From Lunularia cruciata (Eukaryota > Streptophyta > Marchantiopsida > Lunulariales > Lunulariaceae), in assembly GCA_948567375.1 (NCBI GenBank), contig OX419758.1, forward strand, positions 59,959,001-60,023,000: DNA of 64,000 bases. The letters run 5' to 3'. Within the stretch, counting starts at the first letter, position 1; each line of letters starts with the position of its first letter. The notes beneath the pieces are model-generated. The model worked only from the letters and a program-made list of their open reading frames with translations. It did no database searches and was not told the origin of the DNA. Below, piece after piece: positions 12,700 to 24,477 of the stretch. A program made the translations under genes and the position numbers.

Positions 12700-15640
12700 A
12701 TGCCTAGATGAGATCTGAAATATTCAAATATGAAAATATCAGAGACTTGCTGATCCATATGAACATACTACAGATCTATTTCTTCAGCCAATATCTTCTC
12801 TCCGATAAAATGATAATGAACTTCAACATTTTTAGTCCTGGCATGAAATAATGGTTCGTTAGCATGTTTAATATGACTGATATTAGCTATATATAAGTTT
12901 AAAGGATCATGAAATGTGTATGCCATATCTTGTAATAAGGTGCGAACCCAAAATGATTCACATGTAGCATTAGAAGGCTTATACTCTACTTATGCTGATA
13001 ATAAACTAACAACTGGTTGCTTCTTTTTGACTAACTAATTGCAGACCTTCCAAGGTTAAAAACTTAACCTGATACGTTTCTTCTATCTTGAGCACCTCCT
13101 GCTCAGTCAGCATTAGTAAAACCTTGTACAATGGTTAACACACTAGCTGAATAGTGAAGACCAATACCAAAATTTCACATAATGTAAAATCTTTGAATTG
13201 TAACAAGATCTGGCTTTCTTGGTGGTTGTACAAATTGACTCACTAGTTCATCAGCTTAGATTAGATGTGGTATAGTAAGACTCAAATAAATCAAACTTCC
13301 AATGATATGCTTATACATATTTGGATCAGCCAACAACTCACCAACAACTGACCATCTTTGACACTTAACTTAAAGAAAGGTAGAAGTGGAGTAGAAATAG
13401 GCTTACATGAAATCATAACAAACTTCTCCATATGTTGAGAGAATATTGACATTGTAGTAACCAAAGGTTATTTCCATCTTAGATAAACTCAATACACAAG
13501 AAGAATTTAAGTTCCCTCAAGTCCTCATGTCAAACTCTGCATTCAATTAATATTTTAGTTGCTGAATGAGATCTGGAAAAATATTCATGAAAAGAAGGTC
13601 ATCAACATAGATGATCAATAAAACCATATTGTCACCAACTTGCAATCAGTTTAGCAAAGAATCTAAACTGCAAACTTGAAATCCAATGGATAAGAGATAA
13701 GAATTTAACTTGGTATTCCAAGCTCATGGAGCTTGCATGACCAACAAAATAAAAATTTTCATTAAACAAACTTTGTTTGGATTTCTTTGATCTTTGTATC
13801 CAAGTGTGTGGATCAGATAGACCTCCTCCAAATCTCATTGAGGAAAGTTTTATTAAAATCTATTTGATAGAGGATAGAGCTTCTACTTATTAAGATGGCC
13901 AACACTAAGAGCAAAAAATAATGAAATATTGGCAAAATGGCTGGATGTATTATCAAAATCAATTCCATCTTGTTGAGAGTAGCATTGGCCACAAGTCTTG
14001 CCTTGTATCTTCTCATAAACCATCAAAATTTCTCTTGATCTTAAAAATTTTACATGTAGCAAATTGCGTTCTTATTGGGATGTAAATCCACCACCTCCCA
14101 TGTTTGTTGTTGATGCAATGGTACAAATTCAAGCTCCATGGCTTGCACCTGATTTGCATTTTTCATTCCTTCCTCAAGAGCATTTAGTTTTTGTTCTTGG
14201 GTAACATTCACAATATATGCATGGTGTTAGGCCAAAAATACTTCAATTTGAAAGCATCTAACTAGGTATTTGACCAGTGTATTTTTTCTTTGTTGAACAA
14301 GGCTCAAGTTGAGAAATAATACTTTCAGCCTTATCTACAGTAATTGAAATTTTTGAACTACTTGATTGATTGACCATTTGTTCCAACAAAAAGATTAGAA
14401 TGATTAGTGGACAAAGTATGAAGTAAATTTTCTATTCGTTGAGAGATTTGGACTAAAGGCTTCTCAACAATCTGTTTTGATTAAGGAATTATAAATGGAT
14501 GAAATAAAAGCGCTCACAAAAATTATATGTGGCACTTGAAGTACTAGTGTTTGGAAGAAGATACTAGTTGGACCAATGGAAGAGCTAGAGGGTACCGTAA
14601 GTAGTAAATTAGATATGCAGTATGTGGGAGCATGATGCAAAGATTTTAACTCCTCAAATATGACATGTTTATTGATTAAAAATTCTTAACATCAAGATTA
14701 TACAACCTTTATCTTGAATTGAAGGCATTTAAAAAAATACAAATTTTTTTTATGTTATGATCTAGATTTGCCTCTTCTCATTCAAGAATATGAACAAAAA
14801 AATACAACAAGAAAACTTCAGATTTGATGAATCAAGTTTCTTATGTCTAAGAGCTTGAAAAGGTGTCATTTTATGCATCATTGTGGTAGGAGATTGGTTC
14901 ATCCACAAAATTACACAATTAACTACTTCTACCCTTCTCAATAATTTGGCAAGCAAAAACTAGGTTCTTGGTGATCATAAACACAGGAAGGACTTCTCCT
15001 AAACTAATATAATTCCATATGTGCCCATATGAGTGATAGTATGTTCAATATCATCCCCAATGTTAACAACCAATAATCAAATAAATATTCTTTGGAACTG
15101 AATATACTAGCTTGACGGGTTAAATGTTTGGGCACATAGAGTCTATGTACCACTCTTCTTCACTCTTGATCAATGATGCAACTAAACAAGTTATCATTAA
15201 TAAATGATCTTTGGAGTGGGAATCCTTTTCCATATAGTTTTGTTGATGAATTTTGCCTTATTGAATATCAACTTGCTTCTTAAAAGAAGTCTTCTTATGA
15301 TAAGTCCTTGATATAGTAATTATAGAACCTGTCCATCATGGAATTGCCTTATGTTACATGATATTTTTTTGAAGATTGACCTTTACTAATGGTACCTCCA
15401 CAAAGTGAATCGCCATGTCCTTGGCATTGACCTCTCCTGACAAACAACACGCATCTTAAGAGACAAGACTATTGCAACCACCTTACAACCACATCGCTTT
15501 AAGACTAAGATCAAGACTAGCTTGTCTAATATAGGATAAGTATTTCAAACAATTATAGACATCTCAAAAGGTTTGTACTCCTTTGGGAGACCTTGAATAG
15601 TATGTAGGATTAGATCATCTTCTTCAACCTTAACTCTGAT
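12700..15640 (-). pseudogene. pol: Copia pol relic (integrase, RT, RNase H)
   Basis: On the minus strand an integrase stretch is at 14762-14956, with NQSPTTMMHKMTPFQALR, the end of the copia integrase core. The RT start is at 13813-14016, with RYKARLVA followed by the QIDFNKTFLNE motif. The RT active site YVDDLL is at about 13595-13625. RNase H is at about 12780-13010, with the copia signature HARTKNVEVHYHF. Each domain is recognisable but separated by stops and frame changes, so no protein can be made. A weak gag-like stretch may lie at 15646-15840. Confidence 0.87.
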
Positions 15641-16075
15641 GCTATTCAATGATTCAACCAAATTGAAGCTTCACTTGGAGCTTTCTTGCCTTTATTGACA
15701 TCTGAAAAACAAAGTATCAATGCCTTATATGTAACAAAACAATGATGATGGCGAAACACACAAAGAAAAATAATGTACAACTTGATTAGTATGTTCTTCC
15801 AAGCACACATATTAGGATCTGAAGGAGCACCAAGGGACAAGCTTCAACTCTTGTGACAATATCAAATAATTGTTGAAATTTTCAAGTAATTATATATTAT
15901 CTATTTCCATACTAAATATTAGTTCTTTGTCAAGAACTCATGTATGAGACCGCCAAACTATTGAGTTTAGTACTCATGACGTGAATTGGTTAAATCAGAC
16001 CCTTTCTTAGCAATCTAGATCCTCTTAGAATTTGAACTCAAAGGCTCTCACAATTTCTCTTGTGCTTTGATACTA

Positions 16076-16443
16076 TGTTAAGAAGTGGAAAGTGAAAAAT
16101 GAGAAATGGAGATATCAAAGGTCACCAAAAAATGGTCTCTGGGACCATAGTCTAATCTTATAGGAAGAAAAAAGTATACAAATGAATGAAGTCTCTTCAC
16201 CATAAATTTAAAATGGGCTCTGGGCTATGTTAAGAAGTGGAAGTGAAAAATGAAAAATGGAGATACCAAAGGTCACCAAAGAATGGTCTCAGGGACCTTG
16301 GGACCGTAGTCTAATCTTATAGGAAGAGAAAAGTATAGAAAATTTTACTGGGTCTCTTCACCATATATTTAAAATGGTAATTAAAATTTTTATTTTCCCG
16401 CATGCACTAGCAGCAAGGAATATTAGTTTGTGACACTCTATCA
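16076..16443 (-). repeat. 5' LTR of the copia element, internally duplicated
   Basis: It begins TGTTAAGAAGTGG at 16076. The same start recurs at 16228, so about 152 bp including the LTR end are duplicated in tandem. It ends CACTCTATCA at 16443. Confidence 0.78.
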
Positions 16444-16448
16444 ATAAT

Positions 16449-16567
16449 CCTGACTAATAATCAGATAAACTATAGTCAAAGAGTGAGCAGATAGAATTTC
16501 GACCATATCTGACTAATAATCAGAGAAACTATAGTCAAACTACGAGCACATAAAATTTCAATTATGG
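16449..16567. repeat. 59-bp tandem duplication
   Basis: Units start with TGACTAATAATCAGA at 16451 and 16510 and share CTATAGTCAAA and GAGCA blocks. Confidence 0.8.
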
Positions 16568-16792
16568 AAAATGTACCAACCTACGACTAGAGTTTTTGGT
16601 ACGATCAACCATATAGCGAAGACTAATATTGGTGTATATTTCATATTGGCAATTTTGGATATTGCTTCTATCCTTTGGATGGTCCGATGAACCGTAAAGT
16701 GGAGAATATTATAACTAGAAGCAAAGACTATCATTCTACGTCACGACTAGTCGTTGGCAATTTTGGTAATTTTCCTATCATTGGAAGATCTC

Positions 16793-16960
16793 TATCGAGA
16801 AGTAACACGACGAATTCTACAAAGGAGAGGAGCTATTGTGACTAGTCCCTCAGGCCACTGGAGATTTTGGGTATTTTTGCGATCTTTTGGGTAGTTTTTA
16901 TCGAGAAGTAACACGAGAATCTTGACAAAGGAGAGGAGCTTTTACAAAGAGGAGGAGCTA
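16793..16960. repeat. Imperfect tandem repeat, period about 106 bp
   Basis: TATCGAGAAGTAACACGA occurs at 16793 and 16899, each followed by AAAGGAGAGGAGCT. The spacing differs slightly between the two. Confidence 0.65.
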
Positions 16961-17087
16961 TGCCAATTTTGGTTGTTCCACTCACCTTTTTATTGTAGAG
17001 ACAGTCTGGATCATGCTATAATGCGCTCAAAGATTAGGTCTACATAATCATACAATAACAGAAAGAGTTCCCTCGTATCTAAGGCAC

Positions 17088-17254
17088 TTCTATTATAATA
17101 CCTACTATTGAACTATCTGGAATTTTCTTTCTCTAAAGGTATATTAAAAAGAAGATTCCTAACGGTATATAAGAAATACCTTTAGGAATCTTTTTTTATT
17201 ATACCTTTAGAGAATTTTTTTCAGATGGTTCAATAGTAGGTATTATAAGTAGAA
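17088..17254. repeat. 167-bp foldback (MITE-like) element
   Basis: The left arm (17088-17168) and right arm (about 17175-17254) are nearly complementary along their whole length, for example TAATACCTACTATTGAAC against GTTCAATAGTAGGTATTA. Only a few bases form the loop. There is no coding capacity. It looks like a non-autonomous DNA transposon or a young inverted duplication. A transcript would fold into a long hairpin like a miRNA/siRNA precursor. Confidence 0.88.
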
Positions 17255-19146
17255 TATTAATTTTTCCTTGCCTGGGGGCTTCGTGCTCATTCTTCCCCTG
17301 TTGTGCACCTTTTGATGCCTCTTCATTTTCTTCCGGCTATACTATTTGGCTCCGATTTTATTCAAGTCTACTGATTCTTTGACATGATGCATTATGATAT
17401 GACGATGAGACTAGTTGTATGCACCGACCTCCCAGTCTAGCAGTAGCTGCAGCAGTCCCTTGGAAGTCTTTATGATGATTTCCACAATTAATAATTGAGT
17501 TTCAGAGTTGAAGTGAGTGAGAGCATGTCTTTTTCTTATTCCAGTCTTCAATGTTTAGGGGCTGGCATGATGTAAGACAATACCCTAAGCACCCTCATTA
17601 GTCATTAGTCCGGAGTAATCAGGACTGTGATGAGGTATTTTATATTCTAATCAGATTAATTTGACAACTTTATTAAATTATGCAAAACAGCATTTTCTTT
17701 CGGGATGAAGACAGGTAACTACGGGTTTCAGCTGAAGAAATTCTAGACAGACCTGCATAATCATGCTCCAGCAAGGTAGAGGATCATATGCTAGAGAAAT
17801 CAAGGGAAAGAGTATGATCTTTTTTTAGAAAAAGTAGAGAATGGGCCGGATTTTGTTCTTCGCAGGCGGCGTTTCAACTGCAGAGATATGCTCATCGACG
17901 AGCACTACAGAAGAGAAAAACTTTTAGGAAATGTGTTGATGGGTCCTACTTCTAAGGAGTGTAAGATAAGGAAGGGAAGGTTGCAGGTAGATCGTCACAC
18001 CTCTTGTCTCTACACACTGTCGGACGAAAACGAGACATCTGTTATCCAGCATCACGAGTTGACATTCGCAACTGTGAGTTTCAACGGCGTAAACGAAACC
18101 ACTATCCCACCTGTCGGGAACTTGACAGTTGTGGATAAGCCTTGAATATGACCGACACCATCATCTACTTTAACTGGTTCAATGGAATTTTTGTACTGAA
18201 CACTAGACTCGTTCCATTTGGAGCACAGGGCAAGATTCCATCGTTGTCGATATGATCTTCAGTTAAAGAAGGCCAAATCATGGGTGTAATGAGTGGATGA
18301 ATATGGAGCCAGTTCGCAAGAACACGGTCGAATAAACACTTAAGACTGGACCAGACTCCATTGTGCATATATTTAAGGAGTGGATGCTGATAGCAGGACT
18401 AGTTTAGAATGTTAAGAATATTTCAAGAATGTTGCAGACAGCACCTCATCCGCAGAGTGGAACTGACCACCATCTGAAGTGAATATGAAGTCTTTGAAGC
18501 GAGCAGCGTTGCCAATTTGCATCTATTTTGTGTTTAAAATCCTGTGGAAGATGAACTTACCGTGCGTGCACTACAGGCGGAGCACGTGGGTGGATGTTAT
18601 GAGTCCAAACCAAGCTCGGAAACTTTTAGAGGTCCAAAAAGTGGGTCCTTGGCTTCTTCATCTTGGTGCATGGGGAAACCATCGAAGTAATACCTTAATG
18701 ATGCTAAGCACATCGAAAATAATGACCTTAATGACCAGCCTAGATACGGAAGTCAACTATTCCGACGCTGGAATTAAACCAGGTAGAAATATTCGGAATA
18801 GGAGACCGGACCTCTTCGTAGTTCACGCGTTGATTGCGGAAACATATGAGCTCTGGGTATGCACCGAACGCAACCCGTTACCCGTGCGGCCTAGGTGAGG
18901 GGATGGGCACAATAGCAGGTAAATATGCGCTGACTGCGCGCATCTAGCGGAACACTCTGATACTATCCTCAACAGGCAGAACATCTCATTCCCTATTTAC
19001 AAGGCTTTCCGAATCGCGCAACCACAAACTCTCAACTTCGAGATGGGATGTCCTGGCAGTTCTTGCGAATCTGGTTGTCTGGTCGTTGTGTTCACCAAAG
19101 CCCTGTTCTCTCTTTCAGGTTCCCTCAGAACGGATCTGCAGGGATA
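17255..19146. other. Low-copy DNA, no gene assigned
   Basis: Plus-strand frames at 17888-18145 (85 codons) and 18479-18898 (139 codons) have balanced base composition but no motif, domain or splice pattern I recognise. I do not call them genes. Confidence 0.4.
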
Positions 19147-19180
19147 AATATTCAGAGGTCCTGAGAGACCTCTGAATATT
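19147..19180 (-). other. Perfect 14-bp stem hairpin downstream of the L1 gene
   Basis: Arms AATATTCAGAGGTC (19147-19160) and its exact complement (19167-19180) flank the 6-nt loop CTGAGA. It lies about 110 bp past the L1 stop codon on the minus strand, so it probably falls in the 3' UTR or near the poly(A) site. The role is unknown. Confidence 0.75.
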
Positions 19181-19289
19181 CCCGAGGCCTTTCCGGACGT
19201 GATATTGAACAAATCGTTGTGTGATTGCAAGAGGTATGAAGCTTTCCTGCGGTGCAGATGCCAGGAAATGAAACCAACATACCACTTCG

Positions 19290-22200
19290 TCATCTAGTTT
19301 CTGCAGATTTCATGTAGCCATCAGCAGCTTGGGCTACAGACTGTATTGTCACCCGGACCCCAGGACCCATCTACAAAGATCGAAACAAATTCAGTTAGAA
19401 CCAAACCTTCACTGACGGAACAACGGAAGAAAGGACCAAACTTGGTACGTTAAGCAGACCAACCTACGGGTCGGGTAGTACGTACCGTGGAGGAGAGTGT
19501 GAAGCTGTTCACGTAACCAGCGTATCTCGAAGCTGAAACCAAACACCATATATGATCAGTTGAAAGCGATGTTAGGCTCTTACACTCGATTTGGTTTTTA
19601 GAAAACACCCATATGAGACGATCTAAAGAAGGCCACTATGCATATCTAACCTCCAAGCATAAAGATCGAAGTTTTTGTATGCAATGTACATCAACCTGCG
19701 GCCTGGGGAAATGCAGTTATAGAAATTACGACAGTTCTTTGCGAGCCAAAATGTGAGTATCTTTTACAAAACACTGAAAAGAGAGATCATGATTACTCTT
19801 TTTCAAGCCTGTAGGTTTTGCGGCAAGCAGGGCTCCTGTGAAAGCAGCTATATTCGCCAGCAGAGCCTCATCCTTGAAACTGACCTGTAAACAGTTAATC
19901 ATGTTACGAGAAGTTCGCTACCGAAGAATAAGAAAAGTTTTAATCTAGAATAAATTAAAACTGTTCGTTTGTGTACCCAGAAGAAAGTGTAGTCTGTGGA
20001 GTAAGCCACAGTTTCTGTTCGAGTTTCATTCCATTCGTCGGCAAATGTAAACGTTAAGAACGGAAACCTGGATAGGAACAAATGGGGCGAATTCTAAGTG
20101 CCTCCTTCCCTGCATACATTTTCGGTCCTTTACCTTCCCAAGTCCGGCGTGCACTATACCAGATTTGTCAGCACGAAAATCTACAAGCCCTTGCTTTGCT
20201 GCTTTTACAGCCTCTCCGACGTTGTTGGTCACGGTTCCGACCTGGGAAATGTCAAACGAAAGTCAGCGATATCTTATAACAGCAGCTAAATTCACGAGAA
20301 AGGAAGTGTATATTTTCTCCCTGAGTACGACATTTTGAATCAATCATGTAGCAGTAGTTTTACAACTCTACGTCTTACATACATAGAAGCCTCTCATGTC
20401 TACATCCAACTTGTCTCCTTAGTGACATAAACGTCTGCAATGGTGTCACTGTACTACTATCGGCTCAAAAGCCCCAAACCTCTGGATCCAAACAATATTT
20501 GCTTGTCTTCTAACATTCGTATGGTGAGTTTACAAAGCAAAAGAAACTCACTTTAGGATTGGGCATGAGACCCCTCGGTCCTAAAATCCGGGCCACCTGT
20601 TCAAGAAACGCGTCATGGGACACTTCAGAAATGGTTGTGCTAAATAGCTACTCACAATCTAGAATGAGAATGAGGATCTAAGACGGTGAGATCCTACACA
20701 CTAGAGCACAAGGATCCCAGATTCCCAGAGCCAGCAGATGTTCACAGAACCTTGCCAAGTCTGGGCATGAATGAAGGCGTGGCGATACACTTGTCAAAGT
20801 TCAATTTGCCACCACCTGAGCACAAACATTTAACCAGTCAGACAGTTCTTTTAATCTGCCCGTGTGCTACAGGTCAGAACAAGTTAGCTTTCGCCCTGCA
20901 AGTAACTAAGCAAAATAAGCAAGCACTCATGACCAACTTACTCTCTTGTATAATGGCAACTAGGTCATCGGCTCCAACGACATCGGCACCTGCACTCTCA
21001 GCTTCTTGAGCTGCGGCTCCTTCAGCGAAAACAGCCACCCTGACAACCTGTCTACACTGTCAGTTGCTCCTTTTTTCGACGCTACTCGACCTTAAAAGCA
21101 ACATGAGCGTCCATTCTAGAAATTTTTGAATTCTAGCAGGAAAATCTGAACTGTCAAACGTTTGTACCTTGCCAGTACCATGTGGAAGAGTCGCAGCTCC
21201 ACGAACCATCTACAAAAGATTAAGTTCATAAAACCGAAACGATTGGTATCATGGAATTCAAACGGGAGTCATACTACTAAGCTTCATTCGTGAGAAACAG
21301 CGATCCGTTTAAGAATCATACTCAGACGTACAGCCTAGAAAAAAGATCCTCCCATCCCGAAAATTAGACTGACCTGATCACTCCGGCGAGTATCAATGCC
21401 AAGTCGGACATGAACTTCCACAGTCTCGTCAAAACGAGCCTTAGCACCAGCCTACAGGAAACAACAGCACACAAACTTCTCAGAGGAAATAGCATTTCGC
21501 CACTAAAAAAGTCCCGTACAATCAGGTCACAAATCAACCGACTACTATTAGTACATTCCCGAGTAAGGTCATTACTAAATGCTTTCAGTGAATGACCCGA
21601 CGTACAACTACGACATAAGGCATAATAACTAACAGAAATGAGCAGTCTCCATCCTCTTTTGTTGGAGACCACTTACTAGACTCAACCAGCAAGATTAAGC
21701 TCTTGCAGGCAGGACCATATGAGGTTAACGATAACTTCCTACAATTCTATGGCGTGAAACTGGGGCAAGCTTGGTCCCAAATTGTAGAACAGTATGCCAA
21801 CACACATGAGGGGATAATTTCTCAGGTCTTACAACATCGGGCAGAAAGAACAGGCATAATAGCCAACTGGCGATAATATAAGGAAGACGACAGAAAAAGG
21901 ACATGTTTCGCGTAGACTAAGAACAACAGCAGGGTAATTTTTAGACAGCAAAGAACTAAGTGTGGTAACCAGGTCTGATTGAAGCATAAGCAAGGTAATG
22001 CAGCTTAGAAAATTTTGGCGAGACGATGATCGATTCCATTGAGACTTCGACTTTGTCCTGCCTCACACTTAAACCGTACCAAAAAGAACTAGAGCAAATC
22101 GGAACAAAACTGGCATGGATTCCCAATATTCTGGCAAAACAATTGCTTCCAGATTTTCCAGTATAATAATCGTCTCCACAGGCAGTCTCCTATGTAATAT

Positions 22201-23147
22201 TATTAACACTTCCATTATAAATTGCTCCACTAACTCTGGGTGTGACCAAAGAATAGGTACTGATGCAAGTTGAGCAACGACAACCAATACAAAGAGTACG
22301 GATTAGCCGATTGATGGAACGGGTTGTAGTATAGGCAAAGGCTGCGAATGGTACTGATCAATCAAAACCATTTCAAAACCTTTTCCTCTATAAATATAAG
22401 TCCATGTAAATTCCCTACTTGTGAAATATGTTTTAACATATAAAGTGTTGCTGAGTGCAAAACTATTCAAGATCGACAGACTAAATAAATTGGACATTAT
22501 AGTTTCTTCCCAGTAATAGCATGACCAAAAAGCCTCATAGGTATTGACGATCTTCACCGCCAAAAACTCCACAAAAGATTGACCTTCCAGTGATCTGAGT
22601 GAAGCAGAGACTGAGAATTTAACAACAAACGCAAATTTCCAGAAACCCTAAGGATGCAGGTATATAACTTAAGAACAGAGCGTACCTTCAATTCTTTAAT
22701 GGCCTCCGCCAATACCATGGGCTCTTTCCCCTTCAGTCGCGCTGCCTTTGAGAAAAATGGCAACACAATCTCATCATCCTCCCCATCTCTTTGGGCAAAT
22801 TTCCTTACCAGCGACGATGATCCAGAGTCTGCATCAGCACTAATCTTGCTCAATTGCTCCGCGGTCAAATCCTCAGGTAAATTCGCTACTCGAGGCTTGA
22901 ACGCCGATGAATCAACTTCCTCTCCCAGTTGTGTTTCTGCAACTGACAGATCCACTGCAGCTTCCGCTTCGGTAATAACCTGATTTCCACCTGCAGGCAC
23001 CTGATTTCCATCTGTGGGTGCCTGAGAAGAAAAATGTGATGCAGAGACAAAGGGGATCTTAAAACTCAGAGCCTGAGTACTGGAGATGGATCTGACGGGC
23101 AAGTTTGGGATCGCAGCAGCACGCAGCAAATACCTCACAGCGGCCAT
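19290..23147 (-). CDS. Mitochondrial ribosomal protein L1 (uL1m), 10 exons
   Basis: Exons on the minus strand: 23147-22686, 21451-21374, 21209-21168, 21047-20942, 20815-20751, 20596-20552, 20241-20134, 19884-19797, 19532-19486, 19370-19290. All nine introns (115-1234 bp) are GT-AG and the phases join to a 373-residue protein. uL1 binds 23S-type rRNA at the L1 stalk of the large subunit and moves with E-site tRNA. Residues 1-40 are rich in Arg, Ala and Ser without acids, a mitochondrial-type presequence; residues 41-140 are a variable acidic linker. The L1 fold starts at about residue 155. It shows [43 protein letters not shown] and [12 protein letters not shown], then GTVT and the [15 protein letters not shown] end. 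The start lies in ACAATGGCC. A plastid location is less likely but not excluded. The gene looks intact. Confidence 0.95.
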
Positions 23148-23301
23148 TGTGAATTTTGTGAACTTTGTGGACTGATTTCCAAGACAGCTACAATCACACT
23201 GTGCGAACTAATCTAATTCCGTGATTTTGATTTCACTGTTGTGACACCAGTCTGTAGGGTTTAAGGTGATGCTGCGCCGAACGACGTCGCAGAGCTCGTC
23301 T

Positions 23302-23432
23302 GTCGACGTCTTCGAGCTCCTCGACTCAACCATGGAGCAAATATCGCGACCTACGGCAAGTCGCAGCACAACGTCCTCGAGCTTCTTGACTCAACAAAGC
23401 GGCAAATATCGCGACCTACTGCAAGTCGCAGC
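23302..23432. repeat. 65-bp tandem duplication in the L1 upstream region
   Basis: GCGACCTAC recurs at 23346 and 23411, with flanking TCGAGCT(C/T)(C/T)T and GCAAGTCGCAGCACA in both units. The block lies 155-285 bp upstream of the L1 ATG. A 93-codon plus-strand frame (23266-23547) spans it, but the period is not a multiple of three, so I do not call it coding. Promoter or 5' UTR function is possible. Confidence 0.75.
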
Positions 23433-24093
23433 ACAGCGTTTGCGACCGCTACGTCCTTTATCACTTCAGGATAAACAAAAGATCAAGCAGTTTCGGCACA
23501 TGGAAAGCTGGACTGTCGAAAAATATGTGTGTGAACGGATGTGTTGATTCTTACGTGCAACAGCAGATTATTCCTTGAGCAAAGTTAGCTTGGAAAATGC
23601 AGAGGCAAAAAAGTGGGAAGCATCAATTTAGAGTGATATATATGCCAAGTCTGATCCGTTCAAACATCAAAAAGTTGGAGAATATCACATTCTACTAAAT
23701 TGATTGATTAGCTGCTATACTCTCCAAATAATCGATCAACCTTGCGGTTTGGATAGTCCACCTAACCAGCTCTCACGGGTCCTCTATTGGACTTAATGAT
23801 CAAGTTAATTGCAAATCTTTGCTAATGAAGACATTAGATATTAAATCCAAAACAATAACTTGTAGACTTTATAATTACAATACATGGTTTAAGGCTTGTC
23901 AACGACGTTATCAAAAATTGAGTATCAAGAACAATATTGTAGTTTGTGTTACCACAATGCTATACGCATGCATGAACCTAAGCACCGGTGCTTGAGCTTT
24001 CTTTTGCTAAATGATTTATTTCAGAAGACAGTCGTAATCCCAACTATGGTATTATACTTACATAACTCTGGATATCTTAGGTGCATAACTCTG

Positions 24094-24477
24094 GATATCT
24101 TAGGTGGGGTAGGGATATGGATATTTTGTTTCCGGGCAAGTTTGGGATCGCAGCAGCACGCAGCATACCATATTTTACCTCTTTGTCTCTTTTGTACACC
24201 TTGATGGGTCTTCCCATCCTTCTTGTGTACTACGTGATATCTTAGGGGGTGTAGGGCAGATTTCTCATATGGATTCTATTGAACCTAGCCTCATTTTACA
24301 GCTTTGTCTCTTTTGTACGCCTTGATGGGTCTTCCCATCCTTCTTGTGTACTACGTGATATCTTAGGTGGGGTAGGGCAGATTTCTCATTTGGATTCTAT
24401 TGAACCTAGCCTCATTTTACCGCTTTGTCTCTTTTGTACGCCTTGATGGGTCTTCCATCCTTCTTGTGTACTACGTG
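24094..24477. repeat. 121-bp tandem repeat, three units, first carrying L1-derived filler
   Basis: Units start at 24094, 24236 and 24357 with GATATCTTAGG. Units 2 and 3 are 121 bp and nearly identical. Unit 1 is 142 bp because its middle is replaced by a stretch holding 33 bases identical to exon 1 of the L1 gene (24133-24165 equals 23096-23128). Each unit contains the hairpin TTGATGGGTCTTCCCATC followed by CTTCTTGTGTACTACGTG, related to the scattered hairpin repeat at 51-55 kb. Confidence 0.88.

Larger units (their letters stand above)
12393..16443 (-). mobile_element. Ty1/copia retrotransposon, decayed
   Basis: LTR-like ends at about 12393-12666 and 16076-16443 share their terminal parts: one end reads CACTCTATCA, the other TGTTAAGAAGTGG or a decayed form. 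Just inside the right LTR the plus strand reads GCTTTGATACTA, the complement of an initiator-Met primer-binding site. A purine-rich run (GAGAGAGAG on the minus strand) lies beside the left LTR. Inside, on the minus strand, integrase precedes reverse transcriptase and RNase H, the Ty1/copia order. Total length is about 4.05 kb, with stops throughout. Confidence 0.88.

Noticed and set aside
17888-18145. 85-codon plus-strand frame near a possible exon
   Set aside because: No homology I recognise and no convincing splice sites joining it to another exon.
18479-18898. 139-codon plus-strand frame
   Set aside because: No domain, splice context or codon signal that I recognise; low-complexity evidence only.
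20552-20624. Earlier acceptor for the L1 exon starting at 20596
   Set aside because: An upstream AG would add a short segment that breaks the conserved [12 protein letters not shown] join. The exon at 20751-20815 supplies the expected FDKCIATP block and fits phase 0.
23266-23547. 93-codon plus-strand frame divergent from L1
   Set aside because: It spans a 65-bp tandem duplication whose period is not a multiple of three and encodes no known motif; more likely L1 upstream DNA.
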